64,000 nucleotides of DNA from Allantophomopsis cytisporea (taxonomy: Eukaryota; Ascomycota; Leotiomycetes; Phacidiales; Phacidiaceae). The stretch lies in the NCBI GenBank assembly GCA_024752435.1, contig CP103035.1, positions 186,001 through 250,000 of the forward strand. Direction: 5' to 3'. Made by a program: the position numbers and the translations under genes. Shown here one piece after another: positions 35,311-45,976 of this stretch. The notes under the pieces are model-generated. The model was given only the letters and a program-made list of their open reading frames with translations. It was not told where the DNA came from and ran no database searches. Numbering within the stretch: the first letter of the stretch is position 1; every line of letters starts with the position of its first letter.

Positions 35311-38089
35311 TCACTTCATCTCGGACATAAAGCCCCCGGCACTCGTCGTGATGTTCTCGAACCTCTTTGATCCACTCAATCCCTTCGCAGCCCTCGCAAA
35401 TGCCTCATCTGATCTATCCAACAAAACCTCCAAATCCTTCTCGCTCAAAATCTCCTTCCCACTCCTCTCAAATACCTCCCCATCCCTCTCGAGAAGCGCT
35501 CGTAGGTCCTCACCAGCCATGCCCTCTTCCTTGTCCATCTTCTGCCCCATGGTCTTGAAGCCACCCTTCTTAATCACAAGTTTCTCAAGTCTACGTTTCG
35601 CATCCGCATTGCGAAGCAGCTCGTCCTCGACAGTCCCTCGCGTAGCAAGTCTGTAGACAATCACAGGATTCTTCTGCCCGATGCGGTGAGCACGATCTTG
35701 AGCTTGGAGATCCTGTTGGGGATTGAAGTCGGAATCGAAGAGGATCACAGTGTCTGCACTTGCAAGGTTAATACCTTGGCCACCCGCTCGTGTGGATAAT
35801 AAGAACAGTCTATATTCTGGGTCGTTGTTGAATGTCTTAATGTATTCCTGACGCTCTTGCTGGCTAACTGACCCATCAATACGAAACATAGGCCAGTTGC
35901 GAAGCTCGCGAGCATAGTCTTCCAGAAGATCGAGCTGGGTCTTGAATTGTGAGAATATCAAGACTTTGTGGCCGCGGGCAAAAAGAGCTTGCAGTAGTCG
36001 ATCGAGGAGGAGCATTTTACCAGATGATGTGACCAGTGTCTCATCAACTTTAACACCATTGTCAACAGACCACGGATTGTAGAAGTTGTGTGGAGAGTTA
36101 CAAGTGAGACGGAGTTGCATAAGATCATTGCCAAGCTTCTTGGTCGAAATCTCTTTCTCTTTAAGAGCAGCTAGTCAGTCTATATCGAACAACATGCAAT
36201 TCGTGACTTACTAGCTTGTTCCATGAGTTTTGCACGTGCAATATCTTCAGGACTTCGATCATCATGATCCATCACCTTGTCCTCGCCCGCAAGTTCATCA
36301 ACAAGCAGTGATTCAAATTCATCGTCGCTGAGTCCATCTTCATCAGAAGCATCTGCTTCTACATATTTGGGTATACGTCTAGCTGATGATCTTGCTGGTG
36401 TAGATTTGCGACTCGACCTAGCACTCTTACTTGGGGGAGTTATTGGTTCTTCCTTCATCTTTCTCTTCGTACTCGACTTGCTGGAAGATCTTGTAGATAC
36501 CGGACTCTCAGTCTTCCTTGTCATCATTCTCTGGAATGCATTCATTGGAGTCTTCGCCTCAGTCTTGCTAGAACTGGCTTTTGTCTGACGTCTGCTGCCT
36601 TTAATTGCCAACTTTTGTAAAGGTACATCATCTTCACTATCAGACTCTTCAGTCTTGATAGAATTTGGTGTAGCTGCTACACTTGAACTTCTTGAAGATT
36701 CTGACTGCGGCTTGCGTGATAATCTCTTCACCACTTGGTTCTCCAAAAATTCTCTAGTGTCAACAGTTTTGTCGGTGATTGCATGGTAGAGATCACCCTG
36801 CGCACGGGTCAATGGAGCATAAAGCACATATTCTCGCTTTTTGGGTAAATAAGAAGCAACATCAGCCTTAACTCGCCTTAAAAGAAGAGGCTGCAGGATC
36901 AGATGCATCTTCTTGATGAGATCTTTCTTTTTCTCGTCCTCAACAAATTCTTGAGCTCCTTCCTCATCTTGGAGATCACTGAAGTCAAACCAACTCTCAA
37001 ATGATTCGAGGTCAGTAAAGATATTGGGTAGTAGGAAATGTAGCAATGACCACAACTCCTTGAGGTTATTTTGTAGCGGCGTTCCTGTAATCAGTAATCT
37101 GGATGCTGATGTGAACTTCCGAATCTCATTGAACAGCTTGCTGTCTGAGTTCTTCATACGGTGACCTTCGTCCTGTATATGGATTAAATACTGAAATAAT
37201 GGAGCAAGTCAGAAGAATTATGAATGTGATGCTTACAATGATGATGAACTCCCAGTTGATTTTCGATAGATGCGCACTATCCCGCAAGACCATCTCATAT
37301 GAAGTACATACAACAGGGAATTTTGGTGTGGGTCTTCCACTATGGAGATGTTTCATCATCTGTTTTTCTCGGATTTCGGTTCTCTGAGCGGGTGTTCCAT
37401 GATACAAGACAATTGGAATACTAGGAACCCATTTCTCAAATTCATCAATCCAATTCGAAAGTGTGCTCAACGGAGCCACGATCAGATGTGGTCCGAGGTA
37501 GTTCTCTTGTTCGCGCAGTAGAGCGATCAAGGAAATGGTCTGAATGGTTTTACCAAGACCCATTTCGTCGGCCAAAATCCCACTCATACCTTGAGCGCAA
37601 ATTTCAAACATCCACGTGAGACCCTCCAGTTGATAATCCCTCATTGTGCCGCCCTTCATGATTTTAGGTTGCTTGGCCATGGTGAGGTTGTGCTCACCAA
37701 GCGCCTGACCGTCAAAACCACTCCCAACTCGACCCAATACTTCAGTCTTCTTGGTAAGGACATCGGAGAATGCCTGCAGGTGTCAGTTCTGGAAGGCCAC
37801 AACTGCAGAATGTACTCACTGCACTTTTGGTCAAAAGGTCCTCCAACTGCCTTGCTTTGAATTCTCTCTGCTCCTTGGAATCTCCCTTTTCTCTCTTGCG
37901 CTTTGCAGCCAAACGTTTTTGGCGAGCTTGTTCAGCTCGTTCGTTAGCCAGGCGAGCCCGCTCTTCCTCTAATCTCAGTTCTTCAGCAACGCCAGACTCA
38001 TCTTCGTCCGGTGTTGTTGTCTCCATAGGTGATGTCCGCGCTGTTGAAAGAGCTGACTTAGCTGAATCTGGCGAGGTGTGGCGAGTCAT
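35311..38089 (-). CDS. IRC5: LSH/HELLS/DDM1-type SNF2 chromatin remodeller (Irc5, MUS-30)
   Basis: Four exons: 38089-37820, 37773-37237, 37172-36212 and 36170-35311, giving 875 residues. The N-terminus has a charged Arg/Lys/Glu coiled coil. The ATPase follows: MRDYQLEGLTWMFEICAQGMSGILADEMGLGKT (Walker A), LIVAPLSTLSNWIDEFEKW, DEGH (the LSH-group form of DEAH, split from IIII by intron 2 exactly before the Asp), GTPLQNNLKELWSLLHFLLP, a Ser/Lys-rich insertion with several NLS-like runs, then FSQFKTQLDLLEDY, STRAGGQGINLASADTVI and QAQDRAHRIGQ. Plant DDM1 and animal HELLS keep DNA methylation and heterochromatin; yeast Irc5 and Neurospora MUS-30 act in genome stability. The ATG at 38089 is used; translation in frame upstream begins only with GTG. 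It lies 4.5 kb from the other SNF2 gene, in opposite orientation. Confidence 0.9.
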
Positions 38090-39470
38090 CTTTACCACAA
38101 ATAACAGTGGTACTACGAGATGCTAAATGCTAAGAGTAGCTCGGACGTAGCAACTTTATGAGGTGTCACCGGTGTTGTCAAATGCAAACACTGTTGGAAG
38201 ATGATTAACAGGCTAGATAATCTTCCACGCAGCAATCTTGAGTCAGCACTATCGATGCCTGTTAAATAGCAAAAGAGCACTTTTTTCTAGAAGTGTCAGA
38301 GACAAGAGCGAGAAAACCACTTGATTTCGTATGGAACACTCTAGACCGCTGAATATTCCAGCGTTTCACAGTAAGCAAGAATTACTGACTTCCTAGTGCA
38401 TTCACAATTGGTATTGTAGACAGGCAGAAGTGTTAATGAGAGCTCCCTGGATGATGATCAGCAAAACGTCTTTCTACAATAAATATCGAAGAACTCCATT
38501 TCATTCCTGATAAATTCCAGGGAATTGAGTAATGTATCACACAATCCAGGCGTTCGTTGCACTCTGTGCATCAGCCTGGATATGAAACTTCTTCGAAGTA
38601 GTACCACTGCTGGAGGGTAGGAGGAGTTTTCTGAAAAATGAACCAGACTCACCAGAGTACATCCAAAAGAGTACCTTGACAATTGCCAATGAAGTGATTG
38701 TTGTTACACTTCTAACATATCCTGTGTGGCCACCTCCAGATACCACTTTACGCGTCGACGCGAAAGAGAAATGGAGACGTCATGAATTCGCGTTGTGATT
38801 GGTCGATTCGCGAGATCTTGTTCTCCCGCGATGACAGGGACATTGAATCAGCGCCAAGTCACGTGTTGTATATCTCCTCCGAAATGGCCCCTATCTAAAA
38901 AAAATCATTTTCAGGAATACACAAATGTTGTTTTCTTTTATCTTTGTGAGAAGTGGTGTTGACTTGTTTTAAATGCCGCTGCATATCTCCTCCGGAAAGA
39001 CCCTCATTGAGAAAATACTGATCAAATAGATCGAAATTATGATTCTCAAGTCAAATGCCATACATAAGTCACGAATGTAATAAGATTGAGACCAGGAATC
39101 CGAGTTCATTGCAGTTAAGGAAATTCATCGCAAACTCATGTTCGAAGCATCGCAATATAGGACCTATAAAAAGGCTCTACTTTGTCATAATCCACTCCAC
39201 GGCCCAGATCAAAATCCACCCCACAACGCCTGGTATCATCTCCATCCCAAGATCTGATACTCCAAAAGAAGTCTCGCCTAATACATGCAGTTTCCAGCTC
39301 ACAATAGTCTTGTAAGCAGTCCAAAACCAGAATCAACGCCATAGCAATATCACCCATCCATCCATCCATCCATTCATCACAAATGAGATGCAGTAACCAG
39401 CAGCCGTTGCACCATACCAAGAGATATACCGTGAGAGCCCGTAGAAACAGAGGAGAGAGGTAGACAGAGT
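38090..39470. promoter_or_regulatory. Upstream region of the LSH-like gene with MCB-like motifs
   Basis: 1.4 kb without a supported gene. At 38750-38765 it carries ACGCGT followed by GACGCGAAA, matching the MCB/MBF core of G1/S genes. An inverted CCAAT (ATTGG at 38798-38802) and a CACGTG E-box (38860-38865) lie close by. These sites are about 660-770 bp upstream of the ATG, so a long 5' UTR or a non-coding first exon is possible. A (CATC)n microsatellite lies at about 39354-39377. Confidence 0.45.
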
Positions 39471-41537
39471 TCAGAGACAATTCCAACGAGTAGCAATCTG
39501 CTGACGAGTCATATTTTTACCTGTCTCCTGATTGAAGCGATCTGTTACTTGATCCCACATGCTTGCCTCGACTTCTCGCTTGACTGTCAAGAGCTTCTCA
39601 TCCAGTCTAGGATTCCAGAGCGAAGATACACCTGCAGTACGAGAGCCCAATCTCTTTGATGGTGTGACCCAGACTTTACCTGCCGCCTCAAAAAGAATCG
39701 GACCAGTTCTGATGTGCCTCGCAGCGACAGCACTGGCGGTCAAACTTGGGTCCCTGGCTTTAGAAATGCGCTTTTCGTTCAGGATCTTGGCGATGTCTGT
39801 GTAGGACTTGCCTGCGTTTTCGTAAAGCTCCACGATCTCAACATTCTCTGGATCGGTTGCTCCAGAGGCGCGCTTGGGAACCCGGTTCTTACTGATGCGG
39901 TGCTGGCCACGTTTTTGGAGGCTTACATCTGACTTGTGTTGACCGTCTGCATACTCAGGGCTACTGTTGGTTGGAGCTGGATTAATAGACGCACCTGACC
40001 ACCTCGATGGTAGGTGTTCATCCGCAGTTGCTGGAATCTGAAAACCACGGTGGAGGTCTGGTGGTGCATCATTGACCCAATCTTCGTCATCATGTTGTTG
40101 ATGATGAAAAGGTGCATCAGTGACCCAGCTCTCGTTGCCAAGTTGTTGGTCAAGACGTGACGCATCATTGACGGATTTCTCATCACCACGATCACCACCT
40201 CGGCCTTTGTCAAAACGTGGTTGTCTAGAGAATGCCTTGCGACGGTGATTAGAATTGTACTCGTCAACATATGCATTGTCATCATCAAATCCACCCTCTT
40301 CATCAGTGACAAACAGATGCGACTCGGACTCGGCGCGATTGTTCACATTAGAGCGTGAAAAGGCTTGCATTTGCGATGCATCCTCATACAGGTTGTTATG
40401 AACTCTGTTATCCATTTCGATATTCTGATCTCTAAAAAAGTGTTGATCGACGCGTTGAATCTGACCACTGTGGTTGAGCGAGTCTGGGATATGAGTGCGC
40501 TGGTTAAATCCTTCTGGGCTGGATGCCGATGGCTGTCGGGACCACGTTGATTGAATTCGGGACGGAGGATGCGGGTGAGTCATAGAGAGGCCCGGTACAA
40601 ACACTTGTGGACTTTCGAAGCTATTTGGTCTTATAACCAGTGGTTGCATCGAAGTTTGTGGCAGAGATGGGCGGAGAAAAGGTGTTGCAGGAGAAGCAGT
40701 CGGAGGGTGGACGGAACTGAAATGAGATGGATCATGTGAATGGCCTATATGTTCAGTCAATGCGTGTCCAGATCCAAACTGCCTATTGATTATCGATGGA
40801 GAGAATGTGCAAGATGAACTCAAAAGATAACCATCAACTTTACCTAGTTGTTGTGTATTTGTCACTGAAGAGTACGACTGGATAGGACCTCTTGAAGACA
40901 GGGTATGGGGATCCGAGTAGGCGTGGACAGAATTTTGAGAATACGCTACACTGGTTCTGGCTGTCGGTATACGAAGGTCCTGGTGAAGATCCTGGTGCGG
41001 AATGGTTTCTGGAAGAGGAGTAAGATAGGTTGTTACAGCAGGAATTGTTGCCGTGCAGGTTGGAGATTGCAGTGTCTGGTCACAAATACTAGTGCGCTGA
41101 CGGGATTGCTCTTCATAACCTTCTACAGGTCTAGTGCTGGAGGCCCGCTGGGAAGATATAATTTCACGCGAAGCGTCATCAATATGGGTGCTTTCAATAG
41201 GAGTGTCTGTAAGTGTGTTGGGATCAAGAGCGTTGTGTTCAAGAGTGTCGTGCTCGAGTGCGTCATGCTCGCTACCATCTGTTTCCTTGTAATCATTGAC
41301 TAAAGTAGCATTGTCATAAGTGCTAGAATCTGCTGTTTCGATGTTGGACTCTACAGCATCGTAGTCGGTTGTGACGTTCGGATTGAATAAATCGTCATCA
41401 TCCTCATCTTCATCTTCAGAAAGAGCTGGATCAAGCTCTACTGTATTAAATGAGTAGTCAGTTTCGTCGGCTTCAAACTCTACTGATGGCAACACGGGGC
41501 TCAGAGCCTGGTCCGGCAAGTTAGAGCTTGATGCCAT
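39471..41537 (-). CDS. Myb/SANT-like DNA-binding protein (hypothetical)
   Basis: One exon of 688 residues from the ATG at 41537, preceded by a good context (GGAAA); an upstream in-frame ATG at 41609 would add 24 residues. Residues 1-530 are acidic, Ser/Pro/His/Gln-rich and probably disordered (for example SEDEDEDDDDLF). The C-terminal 150 residues are structured: KNRVPKRASG basic stretch, a helix-turn-helix-like VEIVELYENAGKSYTDIAKILNEKR, and then a Myb/SANT-like helix set ending NPRLDEKLLTVKREVEASMW ... TGKNMTRQQIATRWNCL. This organisation suggests a chromatin-associated or transcription protein, but I do not recognise a named orthologue. It is preceded by an unusually long gene-free region (41.6-44.1 kb), common upstream of developmental regulators. 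Confidence 0.75.
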   Translation of the reverse strand: MASSSNLPDQALSPVLPSVEFEADETDYSFNTVELDPALSEDEDEDDDDLFNPNVTTDYDAVESNIETADSSTYDNATLVNDYKETDGSEHDALEHDTLEHNALDPNTLTDTPIESTHIDDASREIISSQRASSTRPVEGYEEQSRQRTSICDQTLQSPTCTATIPAVTTYLTPLPETIPHQDLHQDLRIPTARTSVAYSQNSVHAYSDPHTLSSRGPIQSYSSVTNTQQLGKVDGYLLSSSCTFSPSIINRQFGSGHALTEHIGHSHDPSHFSSVHPPTASPATPFLRPSLPQTSMQPLVIRPNSFESPQVFVPGLSMTHPHPPSRIQSTWSRQPSASSPEGFNQRTHIPDSLNHSGQIQRVDQHFFRDQNIEMDNRVHNNLYEDASQMQAFSRSNVNNRAESESHLFVTDEEGGFDDDNAYVDEYNSNHRRKAFSRQPRFDKGRGGDRGDEKSVNDASRLDQQLGNESWVTDAPFHHQQHDDEDWVNDAPPDLHRGFQIPATADEHLPSRWSGASINPAPTNSSPEYADGQHKSDVSLQKRGQHRISKNRVPKRASGATDPENVEIVELYENAGKSYTDIAKILNEKRISKARDPSLTASAVAARHIRTGPILFEAAGKVWVTPSKRLGSRTAGVSSLWNPRLDEKLLTVKREVEASMWDQVTDRFNQETGKNMTRQQIATRWNCL

Positions 41538-44126
41538 TTTCCGGTTGTATTTCTTCAAAGCTAAGAATATGACAGAGTCAGCATCAAGCAAAAGTGGCAA
41601 TTCTAACATGTGCTGAAAATGAAGTTAACCATACTTAGCACAAAAAATTGTGCGTGGTAGAGGGTTCCACTGTAGGAGACGGACCATTGTGATTCCTTGG
41701 AAAGGGTGTAGAAGTTCTATAGATAAAGCTATAAATGACGGCGAGATATTTTGACAATGGATAGGAAAGGCAAAACTGAAAAATAACAAAAACACCGACA
41801 ACAGAGATGTGCAGCTGACAAGAAAGTAATAATGAGAATGAGCAGTAACAGTATGGTGGCAGCATATTGCATTATGAGTGCGAATAGCGATGTAAGACTG
41901 ATGGTAGGTAATAGCTGAGTAAATAGCGTGAGACACAGCTAGAGTATGAAATGATGTGATAACAGATCAAGAACGACTGCGGAGGAGATAAATTGGAATC
42001 GCTTTGAGAATAGGTAATGGATGACGAGAGTCCAAAATTGTTGACAGCGAAGGGATAAGTAACGAGAGGAACTTAGAAGAATGAGCTTGCAAAGACTCAT
42101 AAGCATAACTTGACAAAGGAAAGAAGTTATGCGTAGCAGCTTCAGACTGTTGATGTGTACCAAGTTTTATATAGAAGTCAAAGGGTGCTTGAAAATGTGA
42201 TAAATAACACTATCGCGCTACATACGCATAGTGTTCTTCACTAGAAGACACCATGTACTTATCAAGACTTGCAGTCTCGAAAAAGCATTCAAGAACTTGT
42301 TTGATTACTACTTGAAAGACATTTGGAGCTTCTTGTGATTTAACACTAAGTGCTTGAATTGAACCATAGAACAGTATAAAAAAACGAATGCGAGAATGTG
42401 AAGAACAAGATTAGGGACTTGTGCTTCTTCCAACTTCTACAAAAGGGGAGCTTTGTAACAAGGAAATTGTCTTGGGAAGGAAGAGTCACTCATAAGCGAA
42501 GTGTAATAAGACTGAAGCTTTAATACAAAAAACACAGTATATAGCACTCAGTTTCTAGTAAGCAGAATAATGAAAGACCAAGTCAAAGTCTTGTATTTTG
42601 GCTGACTAGCGGTGTGACTTGATATCGGATTGGAGTGCGGAGTATATAGTGTGGGTTAAAGAAACAAAGGGAGAAGAGATTTCAGGCCAGAGAGCCAGCT
42701 TTATAGACAAGAAGTTTGCTAATCAGACACGATTGGTCTGCGCAGCTGGATTTTTGTCATTTCAGCCTCATGTTTGAGTGTTTGCTTCATATTAGCTTTT
42801 CCTGGTGATTCAGGCAAAGCTTAGAGCTTGAGGCAATCACCGCGCAAAGCCTGGAGCTTTATCAAGGCGAGCAGCAAGACCGATCCTTCTAGAGTATCTG
42901 GCGCTGAACCGTTGGACATGAAGGTGGAATGGTATAAGTACTTTGAGATATAAAGAAAGTATAACTTCAAAGACTTGTGTTCAAGTGCGCTGAAGGACGA
43001 GAATATCGCTCTTGAAGAGAAATGAGTGAAAAGAGACTTACAAGGACAAGCTTGAAATACAGTTTGTATTGAGAGATAATAAATGATTATTCACTAAGCT
43101 GGAGTGAAGATCTTTGATGGCAGCGGGAAAGGCTGACCAGTATTTGCAGGGATGTCTTACAATGTCGATAAGATTGGTTTTCCACTAAGCCATAATGGAT
43201 CCTGAAGGACAGCAGGAAAGGCTTACTAGCATTGCAAGGGGTGTCTTGTGATGTTGAGGAGAAGAAGTAACGGCGGTAAGAAACACCCTTTATATACACC
43301 TAAGACTCGCTTAATCGCTTAGATACTCGCTTAATTAATGCAAACATTTTCTAAAATCTGTCCCGATTAGGCTTCATCTACGAAAAGTGAGTTGTGTAAT
43401 AGTAAGGGTGATTATAGCTTCTCACTTTAGGACATGATATGTAGCTGCCTTGTACACAAGGCGTCCCTAATTATGGCAATAGCTTTCCTTTCACCAAAGT
43501 TAATATATAGGAATGTATTTCTTTTAAAGATGAGTCTGAATGAGAGCATTATAGACCCGTGACCTTACAATACTATTTGGACCAGTAAGAATCGTTAACT
43601 TCATTTGTAGATATATATTCACAAAGGTAGCCAACAACCACCACCACAAGGAACAGAAGGGTTTAGAAGTCGATACAAGACTTGAAGTCTTTTACTGAGA
43701 TACTCTGGAAAGTTTGGGTATAATACATTGGAGTTGAGCGGTAGATCTCAACACAAACTTTTCTTGGTACAAGTCATGCGAATGATCGATTAACCACATG
43801 TGAAAGAACAGAGACTTTCTCAAGGATAAAGACAAGTAATTCAAACAAGAAAAACTCGAATGTTATGAAGTAATTACTACAATTAAGGGGAATTCAAGAG
43901 GATAAATTGATCACCGCTTCATGATCATAAAACAGCAAAGCTTTGTCGATATTGTAAGGTGATAGAGAACAAAGGTAGCCAAACCGGTAATAGAGATTGT
44001 CAAAGTTTCATTAATTGTAGGTTGGAAACTGTGTCAAGGCATTAAGATTCATGTGCTATTTGGTACAGCCTATATTTTTCGCTCTCTTTCCTGAGCAATG
44101 TCTCCCACTGAAACATGTTCATGATC
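41538..44126. other. Long gene-free upstream region, 2.6 kb
   Basis: Lies between the Myb-like gene and the 3' end of the TatD gene, both on the minus strand. No frame shows a recognisable domain. The hexamer CTTGAA or its complement TTCAAG occurs nine times by my count (42188, 42288, 42311, 42353, 42980, 43011, 43051, 43681 and 43893), well above the one or so expected. It may be a long promoter, a long 5' leader or a non-coding transcript. Confidence 0.4.
43093..43264. repeat. Diverged tandem duplication, two units of about 85 bases
   Basis: Unit 1 (43093-43178) and unit 2 (43181-43264) share the ordered blocks CACTAAGC, GGCAGCGGGAAAGGCT / GACAGCAGGAAAGGCT, TTGCAGGG / TTGCAAGGG and TGTCTTACAATGT / TGTCTTGTGATGT. 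Similarity is partial, so the duplication is old. Confidence 0.6.
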
Positions 44127-45329
44127 CTACACCTCACTACCAAAAATAAAAGCTCTCCAATTCTTGCCTAATTTCTTCACGCCTTCCTCCAATTCCCAAC
44201 CTCTGACCTCACAGATCTTTCTCGTCATCTCCTCCAATCTTCTATCCATCTCGTCACCTGCTGTATGCAAGTCACTCTCCACAAGTATTCTGTCATCCGG
44301 TAACGCCTTAATAACCTCAATTGCCTTTCCCGCAGCTGAAGTCGACATATTTATGGCCGAAGAGAAAGAGAAGAATATATCTGCTGGGACGGCGCGATGG
44401 AAATATTGCTTGAGAGATTCGGGTGGACCAGAATATGAATGGAGACAGATACGTGGAGGAAAAGGTTTAGGTTTGGGCTCTTCTGGGGTCACAGATGCTG
44501 ATGAATCCTGATGGAGTGTTGCGGCGTGATCGGTTTGTTTTCTTCGCTTTTTGCCGATTATCTCCTTTTCGTATCCTCTCCATGCTTCTTGTAAGGTATC
44601 AAAAACAACCCCATGCGCTTGTACTCCGTGTACAGATACTGCCCGCTGCATTTCGCCTGCAAGTTTGAGTTGCGCCATGAGTATTGCTTTTTGATGAGAC
44701 ATCTGCACTCGATATGGCGAAAGTCTCCTCCCTTCTCTTCCACCGGGTGTCAAGGATGTATCACGCGATTCTTGTAAATCAGTAGTCCATTCTCCAGGTA
44801 ATCGAAATCCTTTGTCAAGACCTATTTCGCCCACCAGAGCCAACGGGTATTTTTCAAGTAGTGCCTTAGTCTCAGACAGGAAAGTTGATAATAATCTAGG
44901 AGGTGCAAGAGATTCCAGGAAACTCTGCTCTTCGGGCTTCGGCGCGAGGACTGCTTGATAATGCTCTATTTTCCAAGTTGGAGAATCTTTCGATATTGAA
45001 TTCGAGGGATTTGTATCATCATATATCTGATAAGAAAACCATGGATGCCAGCCGAAACAGGGTACTACGCGCCCTTGTACATGTTCTTTGGCGGATCGTG
45101 GAATAGTTCTGACACCGAGAGATTCCGCAATTTGAGCAACAAGCTCTTGGTCTTGCTCTCTGGTCGCCATGACTGTAAGACAGCTGGCTTTCATAGTTGG
45201 TATCGTAGACGCCAAGTCCATTGTGTCTGTTGGATGGCAATGTGCATCAAACACACCTAGATGCCATGGAAAATCCTCAGATCCATTTGCGGAATCTGTT
45301 GCTCCTGGGTTGGAAGCTATAGAATCCAT
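44127..45329 (-). CDS. TatD-family metal-dependent hydrolase (Scn1/Cut9-interacting-like)
   Basis: One exon of 400 residues from the ATG at 45329; the frame continues upstream to 45398 but adds only unconvincing sequence. TatD proteins are TIM-barrel metal-dependent hydrolases, several with DNase activity. Seen in order: FDAHCHPTD (first metal-binding HxH), CFGWHPW, LALVGEIGLDKGFR (catalytic Glu), VSVHGVQAHG, ICLHSYSGPPESLKQYF (His), and ILVESDLHTAG (C-terminal metal Asp). The set of ligands looks complete. The fungal branch with long insertions resembles fission yeast Scn1, a protein that binds the APC subunit Cut9; that assignment is by recollection. It is divergent from a small membrane-protein gene. 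Confidence 0.85.
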   Translation of the reverse strand: MDSIASNPGATDSANGSEDFPWHLGVFDAHCHPTDTMDLASTIPTMKASCLTVMATREQDQELVAQIAESLGVRTIPRSAKEHVQGRVVPCFGWHPWFSYQIYDDTNPSNSISKDSPTWKIEHYQAVLAPKPEEQSFLESLAPPRLLSTFLSETKALLEKYPLALVGEIGLDKGFRLPGEWTTDLQESRDTSLTPGGREGRRLSPYRVQMSHQKAILMAQLKLAGEMQRAVSVHGVQAHGVVFDTLQEAWRGYEKEIIGKKRRKQTDHAATLHQDSSASVTPEEPKPKPFPPRICLHSYSGPPESLKQYFHRAVPADIFFSFSSAINMSTSAAGKAIEVIKALPDDRILVESDLHTAGDEMDRRLEEMTRKICEVRGWELEEGVKKLGKNWRAFIFGSEV

Positions 45330-45976
45330 ATCTAGATTATTCAGAGCTTGAATAATTGAGTGTAACAAAATTGTTACACCAAGTTCAACGAGCGTCAATC
45401 TACTCTCGTAGACAGTTCAATAAGAAGACAAGATGAATGCCGAATGCCCCTACCTGCTGGCTTTCTCAATTAGATATTAAAACTTGAAATAAGATACAGA
45501 CCTGAGAGTTGAACGAAGCACACTCTCTGGGACCAAGGTTGCCTTGGTTCAAGATGTGACAAACGGGAAGTACTCTTACACGTAAACGATTCGATATTCC
45601 TGGAAAGCAAGGAAAATATTCTTGTTTTCAATACACAAATAGAGCTTAATCAGTGAGTAAATGTGATTCTTAATTTAGATCGATGAAAGTCGAATAGAAT
45701 ATATATGAAGAGTTTGAGTTGAAATCTAAAAAGTGTACTCGTTATGACGTCTATGAATGACCAAACGCGCTTAACACTGGCGCCAACGGTCCCACAAATG
45801 GCTAATACCCCACACTCCGATAGAGTCACATGTCAACTTATGATCCCACAGACAGACCTATCAAGTAAGATTGAATTGCTGCACCACGCAATATGGCATG
45901 TTTACACTCCTGTGAAATCTTATCAATGAGAAACCTCTTCAATATCATGTAATTTACATCTCAATACATCGTCGAA
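45330..45976. promoter_or_regulatory. Divergent promoter region, 0.65 kb
   Basis: Separates the TatD gene (-) from the small membrane-protein gene (+). AT-rich, with no striking motif. A short 61-codon frame at 45744-45929 has no support. Confidence 0.4.

Noticed and set aside
38537..38746. Short minus-strand frame just inside the MCB-like motif
   Set aside because: It lacks an ATG at its start and has no recognisable family; kept only as a reason to check transcription there.
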